DNA from: Clostridium lundense DSM 17049
GTDB lineage: Bacteria > Bacillota > Clostridia > Clostridiales > Clostridiaceae
Assembly (NCBI RefSeq): GCF_000619945.1
Contig: NZ_JHVC01000002.1
Span: 248,001-312,000 of the forward strand
Length of the DNA stretch: 64,000 nt
Direction of reading: 5' to 3'
A program made the position numbers and the translations under genes. Below, piece by piece: positions 1-8,342 of this stretch. Positions within the stretch are counted from its first letter, which is position 1, and each line of letters begins with the position of its first letter. The notes beneath the pieces were generated by a model that was not told the origin of the DNA, did not search any database, and saw nothing but the letters and a program-made list of their open reading frames with translations.

Positions 1-354
1 GTGATTGCTATTGTTTCAGCAGTTATGACAATTGGTATTAAAATATTGAGTACAATGTGGCAGGATAAGGTGGTATACAAAAACATTACATTTTTAGGGG
101 TGAAAAAAAAGGAGATAAGGTCAAGTATATCAAAGCAAGTTGCCCTAATATACTTTGTCCCAGTGGTACTTGGAACTATTATTACTTTATTTTTATTTAA
201 ATCAATGATGGATATTACTGTGTGGGAGTATCCAAATGTATCATTTTTATTTACTTGTGGATTATCCTTACTTGTAGTTTTAATTCAAGTAGCATTATTT
301 TTTGTGATTAGAAAGCAAGCTACTAAAGAATGTATGAACTTTATAGATGTATAA
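1..354 (+). CDS. ABC transporter permease, FtsX/BceB type (C-terminal part)
   Basis: The frame is open from the first base, so the gene begins outside the window and only its last 117 residues are seen. Three hydrophobic segments (about residues 1-18, 46-66 and 81-105) separated by a short basic loop (LGVKKKEIRSSISKQ) match the C-terminal membrane domain of MacB/FtsX-like permeases of bacitracin-export (BceB) type; the loop after the first segment is where these proteins carry a 'lgv..keIr..i.kq' stretch, also seen in the complete permeases at 25470 and 30722. Such permeases work with a BceA ATPase to detoxify or sense cell-wall peptides. No clear terminator follows. The family is fairly sure; the substrate is unknown. 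Confidence 0.75.
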   Translation: MIAIVSAVMTIGIKILSTMWQDKVVYKNITFLGVKKKEIRSSISKQVALIYFVPVVLGTIITLFLFKSMMDITVWEYPNVSFLFTCGLSLLVVLIQVALFFVIRKQATKECMNFIDV

Positions 355-545
355 ATAAAAAATGTAATAACTATTTTATTATTAGTAGTACATCTTAAAT
401 ATCATGCTTTGCTTATACCAAATTATCTACGAGCTTTTGTGTAAAACTAGGAGTACTCTAGAGAGGGTTTTAAAGTAAAAGCCATGAACATAATAGAAAA
501 ATATGCATATAATAAATCGATGTAATATTTAATGAGAGGATAGTT

Positions 546-1490
546 ATGAATAGAAACTATGAAATCACAGATTTTGTACCTTTTCAATATCCTATGATGT
601 GCCCAATGATGATGTATAGAATGGGCTATATGATGGAGGAACCAGATTGGGCAAGAAAGACGAAACCTCCAGTACAGCCTATGCCACAACCACAGTATGT
701 ACCACAACCAAAAAAACCACAACCTATGCCACAGCCAAAACCACAGCCAAAGCCACAACCTATACCGCAGCCGAAGCCAATGCCACAGCCCAAGCCACAA
801 CCCATGCCAATGCCAAAGCCTCAACCACCAATTATACAAGAAGTAAAAGTACAACCACAAGCAGGACCACCAATTATACAAGAAGTAAAAGTACAACCAC
901 AAGCAGGACCACCAATTATACAAGAAGTAAAAGTACAACCGGAAGTAGGACCACCAATTATACAAGAAGTAAAAATACAACCAAAAATAGAACCACAAAG
1001 TATGGAATTAAATATACAACCTAAAATGGAACCGCAAAATATGAAGTTAAATATACAACCAAAGATGGAATCAAAAAAAATGGAGTTAGACATAGAACCT
1101 AAGATTCAACCAAAGATGGAACCAAGCAATATGGAGCTGAATATACAACCTAAAATGGGAGCAGTGGCAGTTGAACCAATAAAACTGAAATTAATAATAG
1201 AACCCAAAATGCAACCAGCAAAAATGCAATTAAATATACAACCAGTGATGCCGCCGGTACAGCAACCAATAATGATGCAGCAACAGCCAATGATGCAGCA
1301 GCCAATTGTAAGACCTATGATGCCTTGTCCAATGATGATGCCATGCCAAATGATGATGCATCATCCAATGGCTAAAGCTCCATGTCATATGATGATGAAC
1401 CCAATGGAAATGCAGAAGCCATCTATGTATTCAGATAAGTTTTGCCCAATGATGATGGATCCGATGGAAGAAATGTTAGATTGTGATTAA
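546..1490 (+). CDS. Met/Pro/Gln-rich tandem-repeat protein, possible coat or metal-binding protein
   Basis: Unrecognised 314-aa protein of extreme composition. The N-terminus carries a methionine cluster (MMCPMMMYRMGYMMEE, about residues 18-33). A Pro/Gln/Lys region with KPQPMPQ-like units follows to about residue 92. Then come four 14-aa repeats (PPIIQEVKVQPQAG and variants, residues about 94-149) encoded by 42-bp DNA repeats, followed by about five degenerate 13-aa repeats around LNIQPKME. The C-terminus (from about residue 236) is again Met/Gln/His/Cys-rich with PCPMMM, PCQMMMHHP, PCHMMM and FCPMMM units. There is no signal peptide or membrane segment. Met/Cys/His clusters could bind metal or cross-link, as in spore coat proteins, but this is inference. 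RBS-like GAGAGGATAG precedes the ATG. It stands alone and ends at a strong terminator. Confidence 0.8.
   Translation: MNRNYEITDFVPFQYPMMCPMMMYRMGYMMEEPDWARKTKPPVQPMPQPQYVPQPKKPQPMPQPKPQPKPQPIPQPKPMPQPKPQPMPMPKPQPPIIQEVKVQPQAGPPIIQEVKVQPQAGPPIIQEVKVQPEVGPPIIQEVKIQPKIEPQSMELNIQPKMEPQNMKLNIQPKMESKKMELDIEPKIQPKMEPSNMELNIQPKMGAVAVEPIKLKLIIEPKMQPAKMQLNIQPVMPPVQQPIMMQQQPMMQQPIVRPMMPCPMMMPCQMMMHHPMAKAPCHMMMNPMEMQKPSMYSDKFCPMMMDPMEEMLDCD
825..992 (+). repeat. 42-bp tandem repeat, four copies, inside the repeat protein gene
   Basis: Copies begin at 825, 867, 909 and 951. The first three are almost identical and the fourth diverges at its 3' end. The period is a multiple of three, so it preserves the reading frame and codes for the 14-residue unit. 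Near identity of the first copies suggests recent expansion by slippage or recombination. Confidence 0.9.
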
Positions 1491-1570
1491 TCTTATTCAA
1501 TAAAAATTTTTACATTTGTAAACATATAAATTATTGTTATTCAATAGAAATATTATAACTGTAATTCTCA

Positions 1571-1609
1571 AAAAAACTCTATGCACCATGGTGTGTATAG
1601 AGTTTTTTT
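1571..1609 (+). terminator. Intrinsic terminator, CTCTATGCAC-type hairpin
   Basis: Stem ACTCTATGCACC paired with a GGTGTGTATAGAGT arm, followed by seven T residues. It ends the repeat-protein gene. The same stem sequence recurs at 33756-33792 and 36726-36764. Confidence 0.85.
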
Positions 1610-1710
1610 CTAAGTTTTAAAAGTTTAATAACATTTTTATTTATTATTTTGTATCAAGATAGAATAATAAGATATAATAGTGTTACCAAAAAAACAAAAA
1701 GGGGATTAAT

Positions 1711-2460
1711 ATGAGAAATATAAAAATGATAATTCAGTATGATGGGACAAGGTATAATGGTTGGCAAAAGCAGAATCAAAAAGGAAGTACTGCTGTAACT
1801 ATACAAGGAAAGATAGAAAATGTTTTAAGCAGAATGACAGGAGAAAAGATAGAGGTTATAGGATGTGGAAGAACTGATTCAGGAGTCCATGCGGAAAACT
1901 ATGTAGCTAATTTCTTTACTAATTGCAAGCTTACTATAGATGAAATGGAGAAGTATTTAGAAGAATATTTGCCAAAAGACATAGTAATAAAGGAATTAAG
2001 GTTTGCAAAGGATAGGTTCCATGCAAGATATAATGTTAAATCGAAAACATATGTATATAAAATTGATAATAATAAATACAATAATGTATTTAATAGGGAT
2101 TTTACAAATCATATACCTACTGAGCTAAATATAGAACAAATGAAAAAGGCAGCAGGATATTTAATAGGAACTTATGATTTTAAAAGTTTTACTAGTTTAA
2201 AAGCGAAGAATAATAAATCAACACTTAGAACAATAAATTACATAAATATAACCAAGAATGATGGATTAATAGAAATCGAAGTAAATGGAAATGGATTCTT
2301 ATTAAATATGGTAAGAATAATAGCAGGAACACTTATAGAAGTTGGTGGAGGAAAAATAATAGCTGAGAATGTAGAAAAAATATTAATGGAAAAAAACAGA
2401 GAAATGGCAGGTCATAAAGCTCCAGCCAAGGGATTAACATTAAAAGAACTTGAATATTAA
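1711..2460 (+). CDS. truA: tRNA pseudouridine(38-40) synthase TruA
   Basis: Converts uridines 38-40 of the tRNA anticodon arm to pseudouridine in the cytoplasm. The 249-aa length is typical. The N-terminal MIIQYDGTRYNGWQ is the TruA signature, and GCGRTDSGVHA (residues 51-61) holds the catalytic aspartate at D56. RVHA-like FHARYNVKSKTYVY and FLLNMVRIIAGTLIEVG near the C-terminus are also family motifs. AAGGGG lies before the ATG at 1711. It is monocistronic here, followed by a terminator; in many firmicutes truA sits next to ecf transporter or ribosomal genes, which is not the case here. Confidence 0.95.
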   Translation: MRNIKMIIQYDGTRYNGWQKQNQKGSTAVTIQGKIENVLSRMTGEKIEVIGCGRTDSGVHAENYVANFFTNCKLTIDEMEKYLEEYLPKDIVIKELRFAKDRFHARYNVKSKTYVYKIDNNKYNNVFNRDFTNHIPTELNIEQMKKAAGYLIGTYDFKSFTSLKAKNNKSTLRTINYINITKNDGLIEIEVNGNGFLLNMVRIIAGTLIEVGGGKIIAENVEKILMEKNREMAGHKAPAKGLTLKELEY

Positions 2461-2476
2461 TTAAATTTATATATAT

Positions 2477-2513
2477 AAACCCGTATTGGATAGTATTCAA
2501 CACGGGTTTATAT
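2477..2513 (+). terminator. Intrinsic terminator after truA
   Basis: AAACCCGT and ACGGGTTT arms (2477-2484 and 2502-2509) around an 17-nt loop, followed by an AT-rich tail. Confidence 0.75.
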
Positions 2514-2605
2514 TATGTTGAATCAATGGAATATTGTATATAAAGAGTTAATATTATAATAATACTTCACTATATATTTAATGTTCATGGGGAGGTAACA
2601 ATATT

Positions 2606-3682
2606 ATGAATACAAAGGTAAGAGTAGCTCAATATGGATGTGGCAAGATGTCTGTATATACTATGAGGTATATATATGAAAACGGCGCAGAAATTGTTGC
2701 AGCATTTGATGTTAATCCAAAGGTAATTGGTAAGGATATTGGAGAAATACTAGGATGTGAACCAAAGGGAGTTATAATTGAAAGTGCTGACAAGGTAGAT
2801 GAAGTATTTGCAAAAACTAAGCCAGATGCATGTATAATTACAACTATGAGTCTTATGTCTGATCTTAAGGAACCAATGATGGCTTGTGCAAGGAATGGTG
2901 TGAATGCTATTAGTACTTGTGAAGAAGCATTTTATCCTTGGAATTCATCTTATAACATTACAAAAGAAATTGATGAAATAGCTAAGAAGAATGGATGTAC
3001 TATTTGTGGTGCGGGATATCAGGACGTATTTTGGGGAAACCTTATTACCACTTTGGCTGGAGCAACTCATAAAATAACAAAAATCGTTGGTAAATCTAGC
3101 TATAATGTAGAGGACTATGGCATTGCCCTTGCTAAGGTGCATGGAGCGGGACTTAATTTAGCAACATTTGAAAAAGAGATAGCATTAGCTGATAACATTT
3201 CTACAGAAGAAAGGCAAAAGCTTATTGACAAAGGAGAATTTTTGCCATCATATATGTGGAGTGTAAATGGATGGCTTTGCTCACAGCTTGGACTTACTGT
3301 TAAGAGTCAGGTTCAAAAATGTATACCACATACTTATGATGAGGATCTACACTCAGAAACATTAAAAATGACAATTCCAGCTGGACATGTAACTGGTATG
3401 TCAGCCATAGTAACAACAGAGACAGAGGAAGGAATTACAATTGAATCTGAATGTATTGGAAAGGTATATTCACCAGAAGAATGTGATAGAAATGATTGGA
3501 CAATATATGGGGAGCCAGATACACAAGTAGTAATTACAAGGCCTTCTACAGTAGAATTAACTTGTGCTACTATTGTAAATAGAATTCCAGATATAATTAA
3601 CGCTCCAGCAGGATATATAACAACTGACAAAATGCCTCGTTCATTATACAGGGTTAAACCTCTTAATGAATATGTTAGATAA
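2606..3682 (+). CDS. 2,4-diaminopentanoate dehydrogenase-like NAD(P)-dependent oxidoreductase
   Basis: 358 aa with an N-terminal Rossmann fold of the dihydrodipicolinate reductase type (VRVAQYGCGKM, residues 5-15; AAFDVNPKVIGKDIGE for the second strand). The remainder resembles the C-terminal domain of 2,4-diaminopentanoate dehydrogenase (Ord), the last-but-one enzyme of anaerobic ornithine oxidation. GxGYQDVFWGN at about residue 137 resembles the substrate-side loop of that family. GGGGAGG precedes the ATG. The usual partners (oraE/oraS aminomutase, ortAB thiolase) are not adjacent, so either the pathway is elsewhere or the enzyme acts on a related amino-ketone. It is transcribed alone, between two terminators. 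Family assignment is fairly good; substrate is inferred. Confidence 0.7.
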   Translation: MNTKVRVAQYGCGKMSVYTMRYIYENGAEIVAAFDVNPKVIGKDIGEILGCEPKGVIIESADKVDEVFAKTKPDACIITTMSLMSDLKEPMMACARNGVNAISTCEEAFYPWNSSYNITKEIDEIAKKNGCTICGAGYQDVFWGNLITTLAGATHKITKIVGKSSYNVEDYGIALAKVHGAGLNLATFEKEIALADNISTEERQKLIDKGEFLPSYMWSVNGWLCSQLGLTVKSQVQKCIPHTYDEDLHSETLKMTIPAGHVTGMSAIVTTETEEGITIESECIGKVYSPEECDRNDWTIYGEPDTQVVITRPSTVELTCATIVNRIPDIINAPAGYITTDKMPRSLYRVKPLNEYVR

Positions 3683-3723
3683 GGATTATAAATATATGTA
3701 GTCCATCTTTATGATTAATACAA

Positions 3724-3760
3724 AAGGCTTTGCTGAAGAAATGCAGCAAAGCCTTTTTTT
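3724..3760 (+). terminator. Intrinsic terminator after the Ord-like gene
   Basis: Perfect 12-bp stem AAGGCTTTGCTG / CAGCAAAGCCTT with an 8-nt loop and a following run of seven T residues overlapping the stem end. Confidence 0.9.
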
Positions 3761-3880
3761 CAGAACCTATGCTCTATACTATGTTATCTAAAAAAGTTGC
3801 TCTTTAATCTTTTTAATATGGAGTTAAAGAACTAGTTAAATTATAATAGTGTATATAACTATTTTTTAGAGGTGCAAAAA

Positions 3881-5836
3881 ATGAATAAGACGATTGGCAT
3901 ATTGGCACATGTAGATGCTGGTAAAACTACATTTGCTGAGCAAATATTGTATCATACAAAGAGTATTAAAAATAGAGGAAGAGTTGACCATAAAAACTCT
4001 TTTTTAGATAGCCATAATATAGAAAAAGAAAGAGGAATTACAGTATTTTCGGATCAAGCTATTTTTGAGTATAATTCCTCCGCTTATTATTTAATAGATA
4101 CTCCTGGACATGCAGACTTTTCTTCAGAAATGGAGAGAGCTATTGGAGTTATGGATTATGCTATTGTAATAATAAGTGGAGTTGAAGGAGTTCAAGGACA
4201 AACAGAAACAGCATGGAGACTTTTAAGAAAACATAATGTACCTACATTTTTTTTCATTAATAAAATTGATAGAGATGGTGCAAGCGTTGAAAATGTGATT
4301 AAGGAAATTAGATCAAATTTAACTAAAGATATTTGTTTTATTACAGAATCTTTTAATGCAGAAGATATGGATGAAGAAATTATAGAATTTATTGCAGAAC
4401 ATGATGAACTACTTTTGGAAAGATACTTAGAAGAGGGTTATGAAAAAGATTTATGGACAAGCTTTATGAAAAATATGATTAAAGAAAATAAAATATTTCC
4501 ATGTTTAAGCGGTTCAGCATTACAGGATGTTGGTATAGATGTTTTTTTAGAAAAATTGGATATGCTAACTTTTACAGAGTACTGTGATGAAGAGGAATTT
4601 AGCGGATTGGTATATAAAATACATCATGATGAGCAGGGAAATAAAGTAACTTACATAAAAGCATTAAGTGGTATTTTGAAAGTTAAGGAAGAAATATGCT
4701 TAGGGATTGATAAAGATAATATTTGCGAAAAAGTTAATGAAATAAGAGTTTATAATGGAAATAGATTTAAAACTGTGGATAAGGCTTCCGCAGGAGAAAT
4801 TTTTGCAGTAACAGGACTATCAAGTCTATCCATAGGAGATGGAGTTGGAGCTTTAAGAGAAAAGATCCATTATGAAATAGTGCCAACATTAAAATCAAAA
4901 GTTATATTTGATAATACATTGAATACAAAAGATGTTTTAAGTTATTTTAAGATTTTAGAAGCGGAAGATCCTGCGTTAAATGTAGTTTGGGATAACAGTT
5001 TAAATGAAATACAAGTTCATATTATGGGAGTAATTCAACTAGAGGTTTTAAAACAACTGGTAGAAGAAAGGTTTAATATATCAGTAGATTTTGGCCCTTG
5101 CGAGATTCTTTATAAAGAGACTATTTTAACAGAAGAAATTGGTTATGGGCATTTTGAGCCTTTAGGACATTATGCAGAGGTACATCTTAAATTAGAACCA
5201 GGAGAAAGAAATAGTGGAATTACATTTTACAATGTTTGTCATACTGATGATTTAACAATTGGTAACCAAAACTTAGTGCGTACACACATTTATGAAAGAG
5301 AGCATCGAGGAGTATTAACAGGGACTCCTATAACCGACTTAAAGGTTACTTTATTAACTGGAAGGGCACATAACAAGCATACAAGTGGTGGAGATTTTAG
5401 AGAAGCTACTTTCAGATCACTAAGACAAGGATTAGAAAGTACAAAAAATGTACTACTGGAACCATATTATCGCTATAAGATGGAAGTCGAGTTGGATTAT
5501 ATGGGGAAAATTATATCGGATATACAAAGATTAAATGGCTCTTTTGATTCACCACAAATATATTATGAAAAAGCTATTATAACAGGAAGGGGACCTGTTG
5601 CTACCTTTATGAATTATAGCATGGAATTTATTTCACTAACAAAAGGTAAGGGGAAAATTAATTTTATCTTTGATGGATATGATATATGTCATAATGAGGA
5701 ACAGGTAATTGAAAAAATAGGTTATGATAAAAATGCTGATATGGATTATACATCTACTTCAATATTTTGTTCAAAAGGACAAGGCTTCTTAGTGAGTGGC
5801 AGTGAGGCTAAGGCTCATATGCATTGCTTAAAATAG
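3881..5836 (+). CDS. Tetracycline resistance ribosomal protection-type GTPase
   Basis: EF-G-like translational GTPase of the Tet(M)/Tet(O)/TetB(P) group, about 651 aa, which is the usual length. G motifs are clear: AHVDAGKTT (residues 9-17), RGIT, DTPGHADFS and NKIDRDGA. The C-terminal half has EF-G domain II-V features such as LGHYAEVHLKLEPGER and TGRGPVATFMNYSMEF. Family members dislodge tetracycline from the ribosomal A site. The start is placed at ATG 3881, because AGAGGTG lies 6 nt upstream and an in-frame GTG at 3872 sits inside that RBS. It stands alone with no mobility genes nearby and has the same base composition as its neighbours, so it looks chromosomal. True resistance activity is not provable from sequence. 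Confidence 0.85.
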   Translation: MNKTIGILAHVDAGKTTFAEQILYHTKSIKNRGRVDHKNSFLDSHNIEKERGITVFSDQAIFEYNSSAYYLIDTPGHADFSSEMERAIGVMDYAIVIISGVEGVQGQTETAWRLLRKHNVPTFFFINKIDRDGASVENVIKEIRSNLTKDICFITESFNAEDMDEEIIEFIAEHDELLLERYLEEGYEKDLWTSFMKNMIKENKIFPCLSGSALQDVGIDVFLEKLDMLTFTEYCDEEEFSGLVYKIHHDEQGNKVTYIKALSGILKVKEEICLGIDKDNICEKVNEIRVYNGNRFKTVDKASAGEIFAVTGLSSLSIGDGVGALREKIHYEIVPTLKSKVIFDNTLNTKDVLSYFKILEAEDPALNVVWDNSLNEIQVHIMGVIQLEVLKQLVEERFNISVDFGPCEILYKETILTEEIGYGHFEPLGHYAEVHLKLEPGERNSGITFYNVCHTDDLTIGNQNLVRTHIYEREHRGVLTGTPITDLKVTLLTGRAHNKHTSGGDFREATFRSLRQGLESTKNVLLEPYYRYKMEVELDYMGKIISDIQRLNGSFDSPQIYYEKAIITGRGPVATFMNYSMEFISLTKGKGKINFIFDGYDICHNEEQVIEKIGYDKNADMDYTSTSIFCSKGQGFLVSGSEAKAHMHCLK

Positions 5837-5920
5837 TTTTTCTTACATAAGGATTGAAGGAAATAAAATTTTGTGATACTATACTATATAGTTAGAATTT
5901 GTTTCATAATACAAAAAAAG

Positions 5921-6090
5921 GAATGTTGGCCACGAAGGTTACTTCCTTGTAAACAGTATTATTAAGTTGTTTTAGAACTAGGCGGAAAATCAAAAAACGG
6001 GTAAAATAGTAAAGATTTTAAAATATGGGTTTTTGACCACGAAGGTTATTTCTTGTAAAAACAAGATTAATTATTCGTGGTTTTCTATTT
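5921..6090 (+). promoter_or_regulatory. Structured leader with a duplicated hairpin element upstream of the ABC importer
   Basis: Two copies of a roughly 28-nt element (5927-5955 and 6034-6062) share the core CCACGAAGGTTA followed by TTC(C)TTGTAAA. Each can form a 5-bp stem closing an ACGAA loop (TGGCC/GGTTA and TGACC/GGTTA); the differing stem base keeps pairing (G-U against A-U). In the second copy, ACCACGAA (6036-6043) can instead pair with TTCGTGGT (6074-6081), which is followed by TTTTCTATTTT and encloses a small CTTG/CAAG hairpin. This alternative pairing looks like an attenuator. It lies 74 nt upstream of the importer start. The class is not recognised; ligand or protein control is inference. 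Confidence 0.5.
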
Positions 6091-6163
6091 TAGCTGTTAA
6101 AAGTTAGCTTAACAATTGATTCAAAATTATTATTATCTATTGTTGCAAAGGAGTTGGGAAATA

Positions 6164-7318
6164 ATGAGGAAAGGTAAAAAAATAATTTTGGCAGGCGCTC
6201 TAATAATTGTTGTAATGTTTAGTGTATTATCTGGATGTACAACTACACAGGGAGGAAAAAAAGAAGAAACAAAAAAGATCGTTGATATGAGAGGTAAAAA
6301 CATTGAGATACCAAAAGATCCAAAGAGAGTAGTTATTGTTGATAAGGGATTTATTGTACAAACTATGGTTGCTATGGGAATACAAGATAAAATAGTGGCT
6401 TCAGGAGGAATTATACAAGGGAAGGAACCAAAACCAGAAGATAGGGACACTTTATGGTTATTTCCGAAAATAATACAACTCCCTAACATAGGGTATAGTA
6501 TTGGAGGCTTCAATTATGAGGCACTTGCTAATGCAAACCCTGATCTTGTCTTATGGAGAAATTCAGAATATATCAAAGATAAAGATGTTACTACAGAAGC
6601 TATGAATAAGATAGAAAATGAATTTAAAATACCGCTGGTTGTTATAAATGGGCCAGGCTGCTATGATGATGTGAAGTTGGAGACTCAATATGAAGGAATT
6701 AAACTTCTTGGCAAGGTTTTTGGTAAGGAAAAGAGAGCAAAAGAAATGATAGCTTATATGGAAGAACAGATTGATATGATAAAAACTAGGACTGCAAATA
6801 TTCCTAATGATAAGAAACCTTCCGCAATGTACATTGGCTTAAAGGGTGATAGCAGCGTAGGTTCAGTTTGGGGAAAAAATTTTGGTGATGCTAAATTTTC
6901 AGAGGAGATATGTAATATTAAAAATGTGTATGATAAGCATGAAAGTAAAAAGATGTCATCAGAACAAATAATAACTTTAAATCCAGATGCAATTATACTA
7001 TGTACAAATTCAGTTAAACCTAATCCTAAAATACTTAGTAATGATCCAGCATATAAGAGCCTTCGTGATGTAAATGCTGTTAGAAATGGAAGGGTTACTT
7101 CCCTTGGTCTTCTTACTTGGTGGGGAGATTTTAGATTAGAATTTCCTACTATTCTTTTAATATCAGCAAAGAGTGCATATCCAGATAAATTTACTGATAT
7201 TAAAGTTAGTCAGTGGCTAGATGAATATCATAAAAGGCTTTACAACATATCAGATTCTCAAGCAAAAGAGCTTAAAGGTGTACAGTACTTAAAATGGATG
7301 GATGAGTGTAACTTTTAA
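6164..7318 (+). CDS. ABC transporter substrate-binding lipoprotein, iron/cobalamin (BtuF/FepB-like) type
   Basis: 384 aa. The N-terminus is a lipoprotein signal (basic MRKGKK, hydrophobic core, lipobox LSGC at about residues 21-24), so the mature protein should be tethered outside the membrane. The remainder resembles a class III periplasmic-binding protein: RVVIVDKGFIVQTMVAMG, ANPDLVLW and LNPDAIILC are the usual strand-helix repeats of TroA/FhuD-like folds. The start is ATG 6164 with AAAGGAG 7 nt upstream rather than an upstream TTG. It is first in a three-gene operon with a FecCD permease and ATPase. The ligand is unknown; the absence of a B12 riboswitch argues mildly against simple cobalamin control. 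Confidence 0.85.
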   Translation: MRKGKKIILAGALIIVVMFSVLSGCTTTQGGKKEETKKIVDMRGKNIEIPKDPKRVVIVDKGFIVQTMVAMGIQDKIVASGGIIQGKEPKPEDRDTLWLFPKIIQLPNIGYSIGGFNYEALANANPDLVLWRNSEYIKDKDVTTEAMNKIENEFKIPLVVINGPGCYDDVKLETQYEGIKLLGKVFGKEKRAKEMIAYMEEQIDMIKTRTANIPNDKKPSAMYIGLKGDSSVGSVWGKNFGDAKFSEEICNIKNVYDKHESKKMSSEQIITLNPDAIILCTNSVKPNPKILSNDPAYKSLRDVNAVRNGRVTSLGLLTWWGDFRLEFPTILLISAKSAYPDKFTDIKVSQWLDEYHKRLYNISDSQAKELKGVQYLKWMDECNF

Positions 7319-7343
7319 ATATAATTAAGAGGGAGTATAAATA

Positions 7344-8342
7344 ATGAAGAAATTTCTTCTTGTCATATTCTTTATAATATTATTATTGACTATGACTATA
7401 GCTATACATTTTGGAACTTACAAAGTTCCAATAATGGATGTGTTTAACGTTATTGCTTATCATTTGGGAATAGGATTAAAACCTATAGTAAAAATTAATA
7501 TAATTGTATGGGAAGTTCGAATTCCACGTGTTATATTAGCTTCTATTGTTGGAATGGCATTAAGTACAGCAGGAACTGTTTTTCAAGGATTGTTCCAAAA
7601 TCCTCTTGTGGAGCCGTATATATTAGGAGTATCCTCAGGAGCAGCTTGTGGTGCAGCGGTTTCTATAGTTTTGTCTTGTAGCATATTATCTGTACAATTT
7701 ACAGCATTTATTTTTGCAATGTTAGCAATGGCAATGGCTTATACTCTTGCCACTAGAAAGAAAGAGACTCCATTAGTGAATTTAATTCTCTCTGGAATAA
7801 TAGTTTCATCACTTTTTACTGCAATATTAAACTATATAAAAATTACTGCTGGTGATAAGCAATTAAGAGAGATTACATTTTGGCTGATGGGTGGATTTTA
7901 TACAGCAGCTTGGAAAAATGTTAAGGCATTGTTTCTATTTATATTAGTATCAATTATTATTATTTGGGCTTTTGGCTGGAAGTTGAATGTACTTACTATG
8001 GGAGAGCAAGAGGCACGGTCAATGGGTGTATCAGTAGGCCCTTTAAAATTGATCTTAATATCCCTCGCAACATTTATAACGGCTATTTCTGTAGCCACTG
8101 TGGGCATTATTTCTTGGGTGGGTCTTATGGTACCTCATATGGCAAGGATGACTATAGGACCTGATCATAGATATTTAATACCTCTATCTGCTTTATTTGG
8201 AGGGATATTCATGGTAATATGTGATACTTTAGCAAGAATATTGATAATGGGAGAGATACCAATTAGTATAATTACTTCCATTGTAGGGACACCTTATTTA
8301 ATTTATTTACTTAGAACTAATAGGCAGGTGTATTTTAATTGA
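7344..8342 (+). CDS. FecCD-family ABC transporter permease
   Basis: 332 aa, highly hydrophobic with about nine to ten membrane segments, as in BtuC/FhuB/FecCD permeases. IPRVILASIVGMALSTAG (from about residue 54) and the GNPLVEPYILGVSSGAACG-like stretch (FQNPLVEPYILGVSSGA) are family signatures. The cytoplasmic coupling loop is near TMGEQEARSMGVSVG (about residues 217-231). It imports the ligand delivered by the lipoprotein 26 bp upstream. Its TGA stop overlaps the TTG start of the ATPase gene, which indicates translational coupling. AGAGGGAG is the RBS. Confidence 0.93.
   Translation: MKKFLLVIFFIILLLTMTIAIHFGTYKVPIMDVFNVIAYHLGIGLKPIVKINIIVWEVRIPRVILASIVGMALSTAGTVFQGLFQNPLVEPYILGVSSGAACGAAVSIVLSCSILSVQFTAFIFAMLAMAMAYTLATRKKETPLVNLILSGIIVSSLFTAILNYIKITAGDKQLREITFWLMGGFYTAAWKNVKALFLFILVSIIIIWAFGWKLNVLTMGEQEARSMGVSVGPLKLILISLATFITAISVATVGIISWVGLMVPHMARMTIGPDHRYLIPLSALFGGIFMVICDTLARILIMGEIPISIITSIVGTPYLIYLLRTNRQVYFN

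Noticed and set aside
825..992. Possible CRISPR array
   Set aside because: Repeats are contiguous with no spacers and are in frame with a coding sequence.
447..998. Minus-strand 183-aa frame rich in Trp/Leu/Tyr opposite the repeat protein
   Set aside because: Its periodic composition is the antisense of the Pro/Gln repeats, it has no RBS and no domain.
5921..6062. mini-ykkC (guanidine-II) riboswitch because of two ACGA-containing loops
   Set aside because: The hairpins are 107 bp apart, the stems differ from that class, and the downstream genes are not guanidine exporters. Kept as an unclassified element.
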